A DNA stretch of 64,000 bases from Ruegeria sp. HKCCD8929 (lineage in GTDB: Bacteria > Pseudomonadota > Alphaproteobacteria > Rhodobacterales > Rhodobacteraceae), in NCBI RefSeq assembly GCF_013031405.1, contig NZ_WPZY01000014.1, positions 56,725 to 120,724 of the forward strand, written 5' to 3'. The notes below the pieces were generated by a model. That model was given only the letters and a program-made list of their open reading frames with translations. It had not been told where the DNA came from and searched no databases. Each line of letters opens with the position of its first letter. The first letter of the stretch is position 1. Below, piece after piece: positions 37,402 to 46,581 of the stretch. A program made the translations under genes and the position numbers.

Positions 37402-38267
37402 CCTTTGAGCCCCGCCATGACAACACCTCGGATGATGAACCGCTGGAAGATCAGGAACACGACGAGGGTCGGGATGGTGGAAATTGCCGCGCCCGTCATG
37501 ATCAGTTCCCATGCGACGTCGGCCTCGTCCCCAAAGCCCGACAGGCCCACGGGGATCGTGTACATGTCCACCGAATTGGTGACGATGAGCGGCCACAGGA
37601 ACGCGGTCCAGTTGCCGAGGAACACAAAGATGGCAAGGGCCGCCAGCGCCGGTTTCACCAGCGGCATGGCGACAGTCCACCAGATCTGCAACTCATTCAG
37701 GCCGTCGATCCGTGCGGCTTCGATGAAATCGTCGGGAACGCCCTCAAAGAACTGCTTCATCAGGAAGGTGCCAAAGGCCGTCATCAACCCCGGAAACATG
37801 ATGCCCCAGTAGCTGTCGAGCCAGCCGAAGGCCTGGGACATCAGGTACCACGGGATCACCAGCATCTCGGTCGGGATCATCAGCGTCGACAGGATTGCGA
37901 TGAACACGATCTGACGCCCGGGAAAGCGGAACTTGCACAGGGTGTAGCCCACCAGCGAGTCGAACAGGAGGTTACAGATCGTCGTGATCGTGGCGATGAT
38001 GATCGAGTTCAGAAACCACAGGTAGAACCGGCCATCCTCAAGAACAAAGGTGTAGTTCTCCAGCGTCGGTTCCTCAGGGATGAGGTTGACGTTATAGACC
38101 TCATGCGGCCATTTCAGCGAGGTCGAGATCATGTAGGCGAGGGGCATCACCATCAGCACGCCGCCCAAGAACAGCAGCAACCAACGGATGATCTGCCCCA
38201 TGTTGCGCGGGCGTTTGGCGGGTTGGGTGGTCAGCAGAGCCTCGGCGGAGGGGACGATATCGGCCAT
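37398..38267 (-). CDS. Carbohydrate ABC transporter permease, MalG-like
   Basis: This 289-residue inner-membrane permease of the CUT1 family has an N-terminal anchor (WLLLFLGGVLMVMPLAYMIST) and the EAA loop with surrounding residues (FIEAARIDGLNELQIWWTVAMPLVKPA). It forms the channel with the MalF-like partner immediately upstream; the stop and start of the two genes abut without a gap. It overlaps the lyase-family gene by four bases. Confidence 0.92.
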   Translation of the reverse strand: MADIVPSAEALLTTQPAKRPRNMGQIIRWLLLFLGGVLMVMPLAYMISTSLKWPHEVYNVNLIPEEPTLENYTFVLEDGRFYLWFLNSIIIATITTICNLLFDSLVGYTLCKFRFPGRQIVFIAILSTLMIPTEMLVIPWYLMSQAFGWLDSYWGIMFPGLMTAFGTFLMKQFFEGVPDDFIEAARIDGLNELQIWWTVAMPLVKPALAALAIFVFLGNWTAFLWPLIVTNSVDMYTIPVGLSGFGDEADVAWELIMTGAAISTIPTLVVFLIFQRFIIRGVVMAGLKG

Positions 38268-39155
38268 CTATTCGCTCCTCAGCAGACGCAGCTGAATGAG
38301 CGAGACGATCAGCAGGATGGTGAACAGCACGACGGTCTGTGCCGCGGCATAGCCCATGTCGAAACCGTTGAAGGCGGTGTCGTAGATCATCAGGACAAGG
38401 GGTTTGGTCGAGTTCAGCGGCCCGCCGGGATTGTTGGTTGTCATGTTGAAGACATGATCGAAAATCCGGAGGAACCCGATAGACGAGAAGACCACGATGA
38501 AGATGATGGTTGGGCGCAAAAGCGGCAGGGTGATCTGGGTCAGCACCGTGAACCAGCCCACGCCGTCGATCTTGGCGGCCTCGTAATAGCTGGTGGGGAT
38601 CGCGCGCAGCCCGGCCATGAAGATGATCACCTGAAACCCCAGCCCGGCCCACACGGCGGGGGCCAGAACCGCCGGGAGCGCGTTGGTGGTGGAATTCAGG
38701 AATGAGATCTGCGGGATGCCGAAGCCCGCCAGTATGTTGTTGAACAGCCCGATCGGCACGTCCTGATAGAACCAGCGCCAGACCCAGGCCATGGCCACGG
38801 CAGAGGTCATGAAGGGCAGGAAGTAGAGCATTCGCAGAAAGCCGTGCATGAACCGCAGCTTGTCGAGGTGGTAGGCGATGACGAAGGACAGCACGAGGCT
38901 GACCGGTGTGCCCAGCAGCAGATAGACAAACGTGTTCCTGAAGACCTTCCAGAATACCGGATCGTTCCAGAGCTTCTGGTAATTCTCAAAGCCCGCCCAT
39001 GTCCGGTCACCCAGCAGGTTCCAGTCCTGAAACGAGATCAGCATCGCGTTGGCGGTCGGGTAGAACCGGATCACGCAGTAAAACAGAACCGGCACTGCGA
39101 GAAACGCCCAGGCCCAGACGATCTGTTTCTGGCGGATGGTCAGTTTTTGATACAT
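38268..39155 (-). CDS. Carbohydrate ABC transporter permease, MalF-like
   Basis: This 295-residue CUT1 permease starts MYQKLTIRQKQIVWAWAFLAV. It has six helices and the EAA loop (YYEAAKIDGVGWFTVLTQITLPLLRP). ATG at 39155 is preferred because of AGGGCAGGGC upstream and a typical N-terminus; an in-frame start at 39296 would run into the binding-protein gene region without support. It is the first permease after the binding-protein gene. Confidence 0.91.
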   Translation of the reverse strand: MYQKLTIRQKQIVWAWAFLAVPVLFYCVIRFYPTANAMLISFQDWNLLGDRTWAGFENYQKLWNDPVFWKVFRNTFVYLLLGTPVSLVLSFVIAYHLDKLRFMHGFLRMLYFLPFMTSAVAMAWVWRWFYQDVPIGLFNNILAGFGIPQISFLNSTTNALPAVLAPAVWAGLGFQVIIFMAGLRAIPTSYYEAAKIDGVGWFTVLTQITLPLLRPTIIFIVVFSSIGFLRIFDHVFNMTTNNPGGPLNSTKPLVLMIYDTAFNGFDMGYAAAQTVVLFTILLIVSLIQLRLLRSE

Positions 39156-39213
39156 ATGCCCTGCCCTGATGGAACACCGCCCCGGCGGGAGAGACCGGGG
39201 CGGCGAAGTCCGC

Positions 39214-40473
39214 CTAGTCGGCGTAGTATTCGTCGAGCAACTTTTGTTCAGCTTCGGCAGCGATGGCCAGGCTTTCGGCCGGGTCCATGTTTTCAAGCTG
39301 AATCCGCTCGACCATTTCCACCATCAACTGGCGCTGATCGGATTCGTTGGCGAATTTGGTGGTGTTGGCATAGGCCAGGCCGCGAATGAAGGGGCCAAAG
39401 GTCTCGTCATTCTTGTTCGCATCGGTCAGGCCGACCGACGGTTTGGCCGGCAGCTCACCCACCACATCCAGCCAGATCTGCATCGCCTCGTCTGACGTGA
39501 CGTATTCCATGAATTTGACCGAGGCGTCGTATTTCTCGCCCTCGGCCTTGGTGGTGATCGCATTCACCCAATAGGACGAATAGTTCGACCGGGTGCCGTC
39601 CGCATTGGCGGGCAGCTCGGTGACACCCCATTTGAGGCCGCGCGTGCCGTTCAGCGACCCGATGCGGAACGACCCGTCGATATGCATCCCGGCGCGCCCG
39701 GCTTTGAACGCGGCCTGGGGTTCATCCATGAAACCGATGGCGGTGACCGGCGGATCGCCAAGGAACATATCCGTGTAGAACCCAAGGGCGGCAACACCGG
39801 CCTCGTTGTTGTAGTTCACGGTCTTGTAGTCATCGGCGTAAGGCTCGCCGCCGAACTGACGCACAAGGCCCTCGCGCCACCAATGATGATCCTGCGCGGT
39901 CATACCGGCGGTGATGCCTACCTGCGTGATGTTCCCGGCCGCATCCGTCTTGGTCAGGGCGCGGGCGACCTCCATCAGTTCGTCGAGCGTCTCGGGCGGG
40001 CTGCCGATACCGGCCTCGTCGAACAGGCGTTGGTTGTAGAACAACGCAAGACTGCGCACGGCGGTCGGCAGTGCCCAATAGGCGTCACCGTCTTTCATGG
40101 CCTGCACCATCGGGAAGAACTCGGCATCGATCTTGTCTGCCGGAAAGCTGTCGGCGGGCAGCGGCTGGATCAGCTCGGCATCGACATAGTCGTTCAGCCA
40201 TCCATAGAACAGTTGCACCACATCCGGCCCCTCACCTGCCGGAATCGCCGCCGCGACCTTGGTGCGGTAATCCGCGTAGGGGAAGTGGGTCATCTTGACG
40301 GTGATGTCGGGGTTCGCGGCTTCGAAATTCTTGATCAGCGTCTCCATCGCCTCGACCCGGGCATCGAAGAAATACTGCCAGTATTCGATCTCAACAGCAC
40401 TTGCGGCACTGGAAAATAACACGGCAGAGGTTGTCAGCCCGGCCAGCGCCAGGCGTCTGAAATGCGTCTTCAT
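39214..40473 (-). CDS. Carbohydrate ABC transporter substrate-binding protein
   Basis: This 419-residue periplasmic protein has a signal peptide (MKTHFRRLALAGLTTSAVLF..., cleavage near ASA) and the family-1 solute-binding fold. Typical pieces are VEIEYWQYFFDARVEAMETL, DVVQLFYGWLNDYVDAEL and PTAVRSLALFYNQRLFDEAG. It brings the substrate to the MalF/MalG-like pair. It is the first gene of the six-gene unit and is divergent from the ROK repressor gene. The ligand is unknown; the accompanying PIG-L, lyase and kinase enzymes suggest an acylated or N-substituted sugar. Confidence 0.9.
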   Translation of the reverse strand: MKTHFRRLALAGLTTSAVLFSSAASAVEIEYWQYFFDARVEAMETLIKNFEAANPDITVKMTHFPYADYRTKVAAAIPAGEGPDVVQLFYGWLNDYVDAELIQPLPADSFPADKIDAEFFPMVQAMKDGDAYWALPTAVRSLALFYNQRLFDEAGIGSPPETLDELMEVARALTKTDAAGNITQVGITAGMTAQDHHWWREGLVRQFGGEPYADDYKTVNYNNEAGVAALGFYTDMFLGDPPVTAIGFMDEPQAAFKAGRAGMHIDGSFRIGSLNGTRGLKWGVTELPANADGTRSNYSSYWVNAITTKAEGEKYDASVKFMEYVTSDEAMQIWLDVVGELPAKPSVGLTDANKNDETFGPFIRGLAYANTTKFANESDQRQLMVEMVERIQLENMDPAESLAIAAEAEQKLLDEYYAD

Positions 40474-40523
40474 CTTAAGTCTCCCATATGGCCGTCGCGG
40501 TTCGTTTTCGAACTCATGGATCA

Positions 40524-40566
40524 GAGTTAACTCAATTGAATTGATAATTCAAATGATTTGAGTTAA
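40524..40566. promoter_or_regulatory. Nested palindromic operator in the ROK/transporter divergent promoter
   Basis: The self-complementary GAGTTAACTC (40524-40533) starts the site. The outer arms TTAACTCAA (40527-40535) and TTGAGTTAA (40558-40566) enclose a perfect inner repeat, TTGAATT (40536-40542) and AATTCAA (40546-40552). The AT-rich, nested dyad sits about ten bases before the repressor's own start and about 50 bases from the binding-protein start. This is the place and shape expected for a NagC/XylR-type repressor site controlling both directions. Confidence 0.7.
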
Positions 40567-40575
40567 TCCGGTCAC

Positions 40576-41742
40576 ATGATCGTCCAAACCAAACCCAAAG
40601 GCAGCAATGCCGAGCGATCCCGGTACCGCAACCGGCAAGCGGTTCTGGGGCAGGTTCGCGAGGCTGGCGCCATTGGCCGCGCCGAGATTGCCCGCGCCCT
40701 GTCGCTGACCACGCAGACCGTCAGCAACATCATCGCCGAGCTGTGCCAGGATGGAATGCTGCTGGAGAAGGGCCGCCTGAGTGTCGGGCGCGGTCTGCCT
40801 GCGATGCAATACGCGCTGAACCCGAAGGGCGGCTATGCGCTGGGGATCGAGGTGCGCCCCGACGCGATCTTTGCCGCGCTTTTGGACATGCAGGGCAATG
40901 CGGTGGCAACCGAACGGGTTGCGCTGCGGGGCAACCGGCCCGACGCGGTGATGGACCATGTCGCGCACCTGCACACCCAGATGCTGGATCAGGAGCCTGT
41001 GGCCCGAAACAGGATGCTGGGCGCGGGCGTGGTGATGCCCGGTCCGTTTGGTGTGACCGGGATAACCGGGATGGGATCCGATCTGACCGGCTGGCAGGAG
41101 ATCGATGCCGAGGCCCTGTTTGCCGAGAGGCTTGGTTTGCCCGTGGTTCTCAGCAATGACGCCAATGCCGCCGCAATGGCCGAGCGGATCAACGGGGTTG
41201 CGCAGGGCATCGCGTCATTTGCCTATCTCTATTTTGGCGCCGGGCTGGGGCTGGGGCTGGTGCATGATGGCCAGCTTGTGCGCGGCGCCTATGGCAACGC
41301 GGGTGAGATCGGTCATATCCCGATCCCGGGGCTTGGCGGCAAGCTGGAGGACGCGCTAAGCCGCCTGTCCGTGCAGCGCCATCTGCGGCGCGCCGGGAAA
41401 GAGGCGCGTGACATCGATATGCTGGATCGGCTGTTTCAACAGCGGGACCCCGACCTGATGGCATGGCTTGAGACCGCAACCACTGCGTTGGGGCACGCGA
41501 TGGCGATTGTCGAGAATATGTTTGATCCGCAGGCCGTGGTGCTGGGCGGCGCCATGCCGGACGCTATTCTGGATCATCTGGTGACCCGGACACCCTTGCC
41601 GGATCTGTCGGTTTCAAACCGTCCGCACGCCCCTCATCCCCGCCTGATCCGCGGCGCCTCGGGGCGGATGACGGCGACTTTGGGGGCGGCGGCACTGATC
41701 CTGAACCGGGCGCTTGGTGCGCCCGGTTCCAACATACATTGA
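40576..41742 (+). CDS. ROK-family transcriptional repressor
   Basis: This 388-residue protein has an N-terminal winged helix (LGQVREAGAIGRAEIARALS, then LTTQTVSNIIAELCQDGML) joined to a sugar-kinase-like ROK domain (GAGVVMPGPFGVTGITGMGS, SFAYLYFGAGLGLGLV, NAGEIGHIPIPGLGG). NagC/XylR-type members bind a sugar or sugar-phosphate and release DNA. The zinc-binding Cys cluster that normally follows GH is not present here. The gene is divergent from the transporter operon, and only ten bases separate it from the PIG-L gene, so it probably controls both. Confidence 0.9.
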   Translation: MIVQTKPKGSNAERSRYRNRQAVLGQVREAGAIGRAEIARALSLTTQTVSNIIAELCQDGMLLEKGRLSVGRGLPAMQYALNPKGGYALGIEVRPDAIFAALLDMQGNAVATERVALRGNRPDAVMDHVAHLHTQMLDQEPVARNRMLGAGVVMPGPFGVTGITGMGSDLTGWQEIDAEALFAERLGLPVVLSNDANAAAMAERINGVAQGIASFAYLYFGAGLGLGLVHDGQLVRGAYGNAGEIGHIPIPGLGGKLEDALSRLSVQRHLRRAGKEARDIDMLDRLFQQRDPDLMAWLETATTALGHAMAIVENMFDPQAVVLGGAMPDAILDHLVTRTPLPDLSVSNRPHAPHPRLIRGASGRMTATLGAAALILNRALGAPGSNIH

Positions 41743-41752
41743 AGGACCCGCC

Positions 41753-44095
41753 ATGCCGCTTTCAGATCAGGCCCGCATTGCCGCAGAACGGGACCGCCCG
41801 CGCATTGTCGCCCTGTGGCAGGCGCTGACCGCGCTGCAAAGCACGGTGTCCTTCATGAACACGGGCGCGCACCCGGATGACGAAACCTCGGCCATGCTGG
41901 CCGCCCTGCGGTTTCGGGACGGGGTGGACATCTCATATGCCTGCGCGACCCGGGGCGAAGGCGGGCAAAACGACATCGGGACGGAAAGCGGCGCGGCCCT
42001 TGGTGCCCTGCGGACCGCCGAGATGGAGGCTGCCTGCGACCGGCTTGACCTGCGGATGTACTGGCTGTCGACCGGCCCGGAGGACTCGATCTGTGATTTC
42101 GGGTTTTCCAAGTCGGGCGATGAGACGCTGGCCAAATGGGACCGCGGCCGGACGCTTGCGCGGTTCGTCGATGTGATCCGCACCGAGCGGCCCGATATCA
42201 TCTGCCCGACCTTCCTCGATGTGCCCGGCCAGCACGGTCACCACCGCGCGATGACCGAAGCCGCGCATCGGGTCATGGATCTTGCCGCCGATCCCGGCTT
42301 CACGGGCAGCGATCTGCCGGTGTGGCAGGTCAGGAAGATGTATCTGCCTGCATGGTCCGGGGCGGGGCAATCCTATGACGACGATGAGCCACCGCCGCCT
42401 GCGACCCTGACCGTTCCGGCCTCCGGTCGGGACCCCGTGACCGGGTGGAGCTATGCCCGCATAAGCCAGCAAAGCCGCGTGCTGCATGCAACGCAGGGGA
42501 TGGGCCGGTGGGTTCCGGCGGGGGCAGAAACGGACTTTCCCCTGCATCTGGCCCGATCCCATGTGGCCGGGCCTGATCAGGATCTGGGCGCGGGTCTGGC
42601 ACTTACCTTGCGGGATCTGGATGTGCCCGGGCTGGTTGCGGTGCAGGATGCGTGCTACGCCGCGATGGCGGCGTTTCCAAACACCGCGGAGGTTCTGAGC
42701 CATGCGTGTGCGGCGGTGCAGGCGCTCCGCGAGGCAGTGCAGGCTTGCCCCGCCGAGGCGCTGCGCGAGGTCGGGCACAAGCTGGCCCGAAAAGACGAGC
42801 AATTGACCCGCGTGATCCATCTGGCAGCGGGCGTGGACGCGCGCGCGGCCTTGCAGGACGAGGTGCTACACCCCGGCGACAGAACGAATTGGCTGAGCGA
42901 GATCACGGCAGAAACCGGTGAGGTCACGGCGACCCCTCACTTGCCGGAGGGGTGGTCGGTGAGCGATGAGACCGTGACGCTGAGCGCAGAGACTGCCATC
43001 AGTAACCCGTATCCGACTGTCTATCTGCCGGGCCGCGCGGCTGCCCCTCGTGTCGATGTGGACCTGACGGTGCATGGCGTCACCACGACCCTTGGGGTGC
43101 CGTTTGAGGTGCCACCGGTGGTCTTGCCAGGGCGCTCCGCTGCGGTCTCACCCGAGACGGATTTGATCAATCTCGACGATACGCGCCGAACGGTGGAGAT
43201 TGCGGTCAGTGGCACCGCGCCATCCGCAGCGAAACCGGGTTTGCGTGTGCCAAGCGGTTGGAGCGTCACTGAATACGAAGGGCGCCTGACCGTGACCGCA
43301 CCCGTCGATGTGGCGCCCGGGCTCTATGAACTGGCGCTGACGCTGGATGGGCAAGATGCGAAAAGCGTGGACCTGATACGACGCGATCACACGGCGCCCC
43401 GGGCCGTGGCGCGCCCGGCGGTTGCGCAGGTGCGCGTGGTCGATGACAGGCTTCCGGACGTAACGGTCGGCTATATCGGCGGTGGGAACGATCGGGTGGG
43501 GCTCTGGCTGGGCCGGATGGGGCTGACGGTCACGGATTTGTCGAGCGCACCACTGACCGATGCCGCGCTGTCGGCTTGCGACACGCTAGTGATCGGTATT
43601 TTTGCGATGAAGTCCTGCCCCGATCTGGCCGACGCCATGCCGCGCATACATGAGTGGGTGCGCGCGGGCGGCACTCTGGTCACCCTGTATCATCGCCCTT
43701 GGGACAATTGGGACCCTGACCGGACCGCCCCTTACCGGCTGGAGATTGGTCAGCCCTCTCTTCGCTGGCGCGTGACAGATGAAAACGCCACGGTCACAGT
43801 ACTGGCCCCGGATCATCCGCTGTTGACCACTCCGAACCACATTGCCGCCGCAGACTGGGCGGGGTGGGATAAGGAGCGGGGGCTGTATTTCGCCAAGGAT
43901 TGGGATGCGGCTTACATCCCGCTTGTTGCGATGAACGATGCCGGGGAGGCGCCTCTGCGCGGGGCCCTGTTGGCTGCCGATGTGGGGCGCGGGCGGCACG
44001 TCCATACCTCGCTGATCCTGCATCATCAGATGGAAACACTGACCCCCGGTGCGTTTCGGCTGATTGCCAATCTGCTGGCCAAGCGTGTCGGGTGA
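41753..44095 (+). CDS. PIG-L deacetylase fused to a ThuA/GATase-like domain
   Basis: This 780-residue enzyme begins with a PIG-L/LmbE zinc deacetylase domain (about residues 30-260). The metal motif AHPDDE is at 39-44 and the partner FLDVPGQHGHHRAM follows at about 155-170. PIG-L enzymes remove acyl groups from GlcNAc-type substrates, as in mycothiol, bacillithiol and GPI metabolism. The middle (about 370-560) looks like two beta-rich modules. The end (about 575-780) resembles a class-I-glutamine-amidotransferase/ThuA-like fold (TVGYIGGGNDRVGLWLGRMG, DTLVIGIF, GGTLVTLYHRPW). No signal peptide is visible, so it acts in the cytoplasm on an imported compound. GAAGGA precedes the ATG. Confidence 0.87.
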   Translation: MPLSDQARIAAERDRPRIVALWQALTALQSTVSFMNTGAHPDDETSAMLAALRFRDGVDISYACATRGEGGQNDIGTESGAALGALRTAEMEAACDRLDLRMYWLSTGPEDSICDFGFSKSGDETLAKWDRGRTLARFVDVIRTERPDIICPTFLDVPGQHGHHRAMTEAAHRVMDLAADPGFTGSDLPVWQVRKMYLPAWSGAGQSYDDDEPPPPATLTVPASGRDPVTGWSYARISQQSRVLHATQGMGRWVPAGAETDFPLHLARSHVAGPDQDLGAGLALTLRDLDVPGLVAVQDACYAAMAAFPNTAEVLSHACAAVQALREAVQACPAEALREVGHKLARKDEQLTRVIHLAAGVDARAALQDEVLHPGDRTNWLSEITAETGEVTATPHLPEGWSVSDETVTLSAETAISNPYPTVYLPGRAAAPRVDVDLTVHGVTTTLGVPFEVPPVVLPGRSAAVSPETDLINLDDTRRTVEIAVSGTAPSAAKPGLRVPSGWSVTEYEGRLTVTAPVDVAPGLYELALTLDGQDAKSVDLIRRDHTAPRAVARPAVAQVRVVDDRLPDVTVGYIGGGNDRVGLWLGRMGLTVTDLSSAPLTDAALSACDTLVIGIFAMKSCPDLADAMPRIHEWVRAGGTLVTLYHRPWDNWDPDRTAPYRLEIGQPSLRWRVTDENATVTVLAPDHPLLTTPNHIAAADWAGWDKERGLYFAKDWDAAYIPLVAMNDAGEAPLRGALLAADVGRGRHVHTSLILHHQMETLTPGAFRLIANLLAKRVG

Positions 44096-44322
44096 AACGG
44101 TGCGCGCAGCGTGTCGATGAAACGTGGCGGCTGTTGATCGTCACGACGACCTGAGCGCCGTCGCATTCCGAAATCTCTTGCGACGAAACCGCTCCGACAA
44201 GTGCTCGGACCCCGGAACAGATCGGGTCCGAAATTGACGGATTTGCAATGAAAGTTGTCAATTCGCCCCTGTGGGCGATAGTCTGGCAGACGGATCGAGC
44301 GGCAGTTGGGTGGCGCTTTAGT

Positions 44323-45723
44323 ATGAGTAAATTGTCTGAACTTATTGATAAACTGTTTCCGGCAGCACCGGAGGCTGGGCAGATTTTCGTCCCCTTGAAC
44401 GTCGAAAAGGAAGTCGCCTCGCTGGGTGTGAAAAAGAAGGGTGAAGAGCGCGGCACCAAATGTGAACCGCCGCATGGACAGACATCCGACGACGCTGTCG
44501 AGATGCAGATTACCGCCCATTTCCGAGAGCGCTGGCAGGCGGCGAGCGAGGCCTATCACGCATATGTGGCGCAGTATCGGCGGCGTCTCGATCTTGCCAT
44601 CGACATGGCGGGCAACGTCGAGGAGGTGGCGCTTGGCAGCGTCGGCGACTTCCTTGCCATCACCAAGGAAGCCGCGCTGCATCTTCACAATCAAAGCGTG
44701 CTGGTTTCCGACCTCGAGGACGAATACCGCCATTTTCGTCAGGCGAACCGGTTGCAGCGCACCGCCCTACCCCGGCGTAGCCATGTCTTCAATGTCGGCG
44801 TGCTACTGTTTGCAATCGTCGCCGAAAGCGTTCTGAACGGTGCGTTTCTTGCGCATATCTTTGGTGGCGCGCTGTTGATCGCGTTCCTGTTTGCCGTTGG
44901 CATCTCGGCGGTGAACGTGCTGGCGTCGCTGCTCTGCGGGATATTCTCACGCTACGTACAACATGTCGGTTTTGTGAAGCGTCTGCTGGGTCTTGTCGCG
45001 ATCCTGTTCTTTCTGGCCTGGGCGGCGGGCTACAACCTGTTTGTGGCCAATTTCCGCGATGCGGCCGAGGGCATCGAATGGGAACAGGCGTTGATTGTCT
45101 CGGTGCAGAATTTCATCGCGTCGCCGTGGACCCTAGAAAACTTTCAAAGCTGGATGCTGGCCCTGCTGGGCGCGCTGATCTCGGTCATCGTTTTCATCAA
45201 GGGGGTATTGTGGGACGACTTTTATCCAGGCTTCGGGAGCCTGGCCCGGCGCCGTGAAGCGGCCAATGACCGGTTCGCGGATATGGCTAGTGAGGCCATG
45301 GATGAGATCAGGTCGGTGCGCGCCGCGCGCCGGGACGATCTGCAGGCCGCGCGTGAGCGGTTGATCATCGGGCTCAACGAGACGACCCTGATCCTGACCG
45401 AGCAAAGCTCGCTGGCGATGCAATACGCCACCTACCACCAGCAGCTTCAGGACGCGACCAACTACGCGCTGAGCGTTTATCGCGAGGCCAATCGCAGCGC
45501 GCGCCCCGACAACTGCCCGCCGCCGGAGTATTTCAACCGGCTGCACAAGCTGCCGGAACCTCAGAAGGTCGCCAATACGGAACATGTCACGGTCGAGTCG
45601 GAGAAGCTGAAGAAAGGGTTCGACAAGGCGCTCGAAAAGGCGCGCAAGGCTATTGAAGAAGCCTATCAAAGTGCGGTTACGAGCATCCCTCAATTCGATG
45701 ATCTGGATCGGGCACGGGAGTAA
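44323..45723 (+). CDS. Four-helix membrane protein with coiled coils, first gene of a stator-like operon
   Basis: I do not recognise this 466-residue protein. It has a soluble helical N-terminal part (about 55-145), four predicted TM helices (about 155-175, 178-207, 218-242 and 275-295), and a long charged helical C-terminal part (about 305-466, including RREAANDRFADMASEAMDEI and KLKKGFDKALEKARKAIEEA). This is the layout of a membrane assembly platform with cytoplasmic coiled coils. ATG at 44323 is chosen; an in-frame ATG at 44248 is the alternative. The VWA-like gene follows after five bases. The next genes are MotA/ZorA-like and MotB/ZorB-like, so it may organise that complex. Confidence 0.75.
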   Translation: MSKLSELIDKLFPAAPEAGQIFVPLNVEKEVASLGVKKKGEERGTKCEPPHGQTSDDAVEMQITAHFRERWQAASEAYHAYVAQYRRRLDLAIDMAGNVEEVALGSVGDFLAITKEAALHLHNQSVLVSDLEDEYRHFRQANRLQRTALPRRSHVFNVGVLLFAIVAESVLNGAFLAHIFGGALLIAFLFAVGISAVNVLASLLCGIFSRYVQHVGFVKRLLGLVAILFFLAWAAGYNLFVANFRDAAEGIEWEQALIVSVQNFIASPWTLENFQSWMLALLGALISVIVFIKGVLWDDFYPGFGSLARRREAANDRFADMASEAMDEIRSVRAARRDDLQAARERLIIGLNETTLILTEQSSLAMQYATYHQQLQDATNYALSVYREANRSARPDNCPPPEYFNRLHKLPEPQKVANTEHVTVESEKLKKGFDKALEKARKAIEEAYQSAVTSIPQFDDLDRARE

Positions 45724-45728
45724 CGGCA

Positions 45729-46580
45729 ATGGCACGCTACGGCAAAGGAAAATCCAGATCCCTGGGAAAGAGCACTGCCGTAGAGACCGCTTTCGGGCTG
45801 CTTATGGGGGCGGTCGCTTTGGGTGTGATCGCAGCGGTTGCGGGTGTCTGCGTCGTCCTGGGAGGTTGTTTTCCGACGCCGTTGCCCGCCGATCTTTGCC
45901 CGCCCACGGGGCCGACGGGCTATTTGGCGATTGTCATCGATACCACCGACAAGATCGGATCGCGCGCGCAGAAAGAGGTCGAGCGGGTGCTGGAGGCCTC
46001 TGTGAACGGCCTGCCACTGGGCACCAAGCTCGGGCTGTATCTTGTGGTCGATGAGACCGGAGACAACCCCGACGGCGCGGCACGCGTGACCGCCCTGTGC
46101 CGGCCGGCCAGCGGTGCCGACGTCAATATCTGGCTGGAAAGCAAATCCGAGGCCGAGGAGGTTTTTCAGTCCGGGTTCGTGGCCCCTGTGCGCGCGGAGC
46201 TGTCCGGCATGCTTGATGTCGAGGCGGCCGACACCTCGCCCATCGTAGAGGCGATCCAGCTTGCGACGACGGATCTGCTGCCGTTCGGGGAGAGCGACGC
46301 CCCGCGCAAGATCATCGTTGTGTCCGACATGATACAGAACAGCGAGCGGTTCAGCTTTTTCCGCGGCGACAAATGGGAAGATACAAAAGGCGAGAGCCGC
46401 GAGGCGCTTGGCATCCCGCTTGCGGGCAGCAGGGTCGAGATTGTGCGTGTGCTGCGGCCCGGGTTTTGGGACCGCTCGCCCGGTTTCGACACGGACGATG
46501 TAAACCTCTTCTGGCGCGAGCTTCTGGCTTCGGGCGGTGCTAGTGAAGCAAAGACAATTGCGCGGATACCAGCGGACTGA
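45729..46580 (+). CDS. VWA-like membrane-anchored or lipoprotein
   Basis: This 283-residue protein has a basic N-terminus and one hydrophobic segment (about 20-46) that ends in VLGGC, a possible lipobox with Cys47. The following domain resembles a von Willebrand A fold: YLAIVIDTTDKIG (about 65-77) gives a degenerate MIDAS (D-x-T-D instead of D-x-S-x-S), and KIIVVSDMIQNSERF gives the later aspartate strand. It would face the periplasm, anchored to a membrane. VWA proteins usually mediate metal-dependent protein contacts. It lies five bases after the four-helix protein gene and one base before the MotA/ZorA-like gene. Confidence 0.72.
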   Translation: MARYGKGKSRSLGKSTAVETAFGLLMGAVALGVIAAVAGVCVVLGGCFPTPLPADLCPPTGPTGYLAIVIDTTDKIGSRAQKEVERVLEASVNGLPLGTKLGLYLVVDETGDNPDGAARVTALCRPASGADVNIWLESKSEAEEVFQSGFVAPVRAELSGMLDVEAADTSPIVEAIQLATTDLLPFGESDAPRKIIVVSDMIQNSERFSFFRGDKWEDTKGESREALGIPLAGSRVEIVRVLRPGFWDRSPGFDTDDVNLFWRELLASGGASEAKTIARIPAD

Positions 46581-46581
46581 C

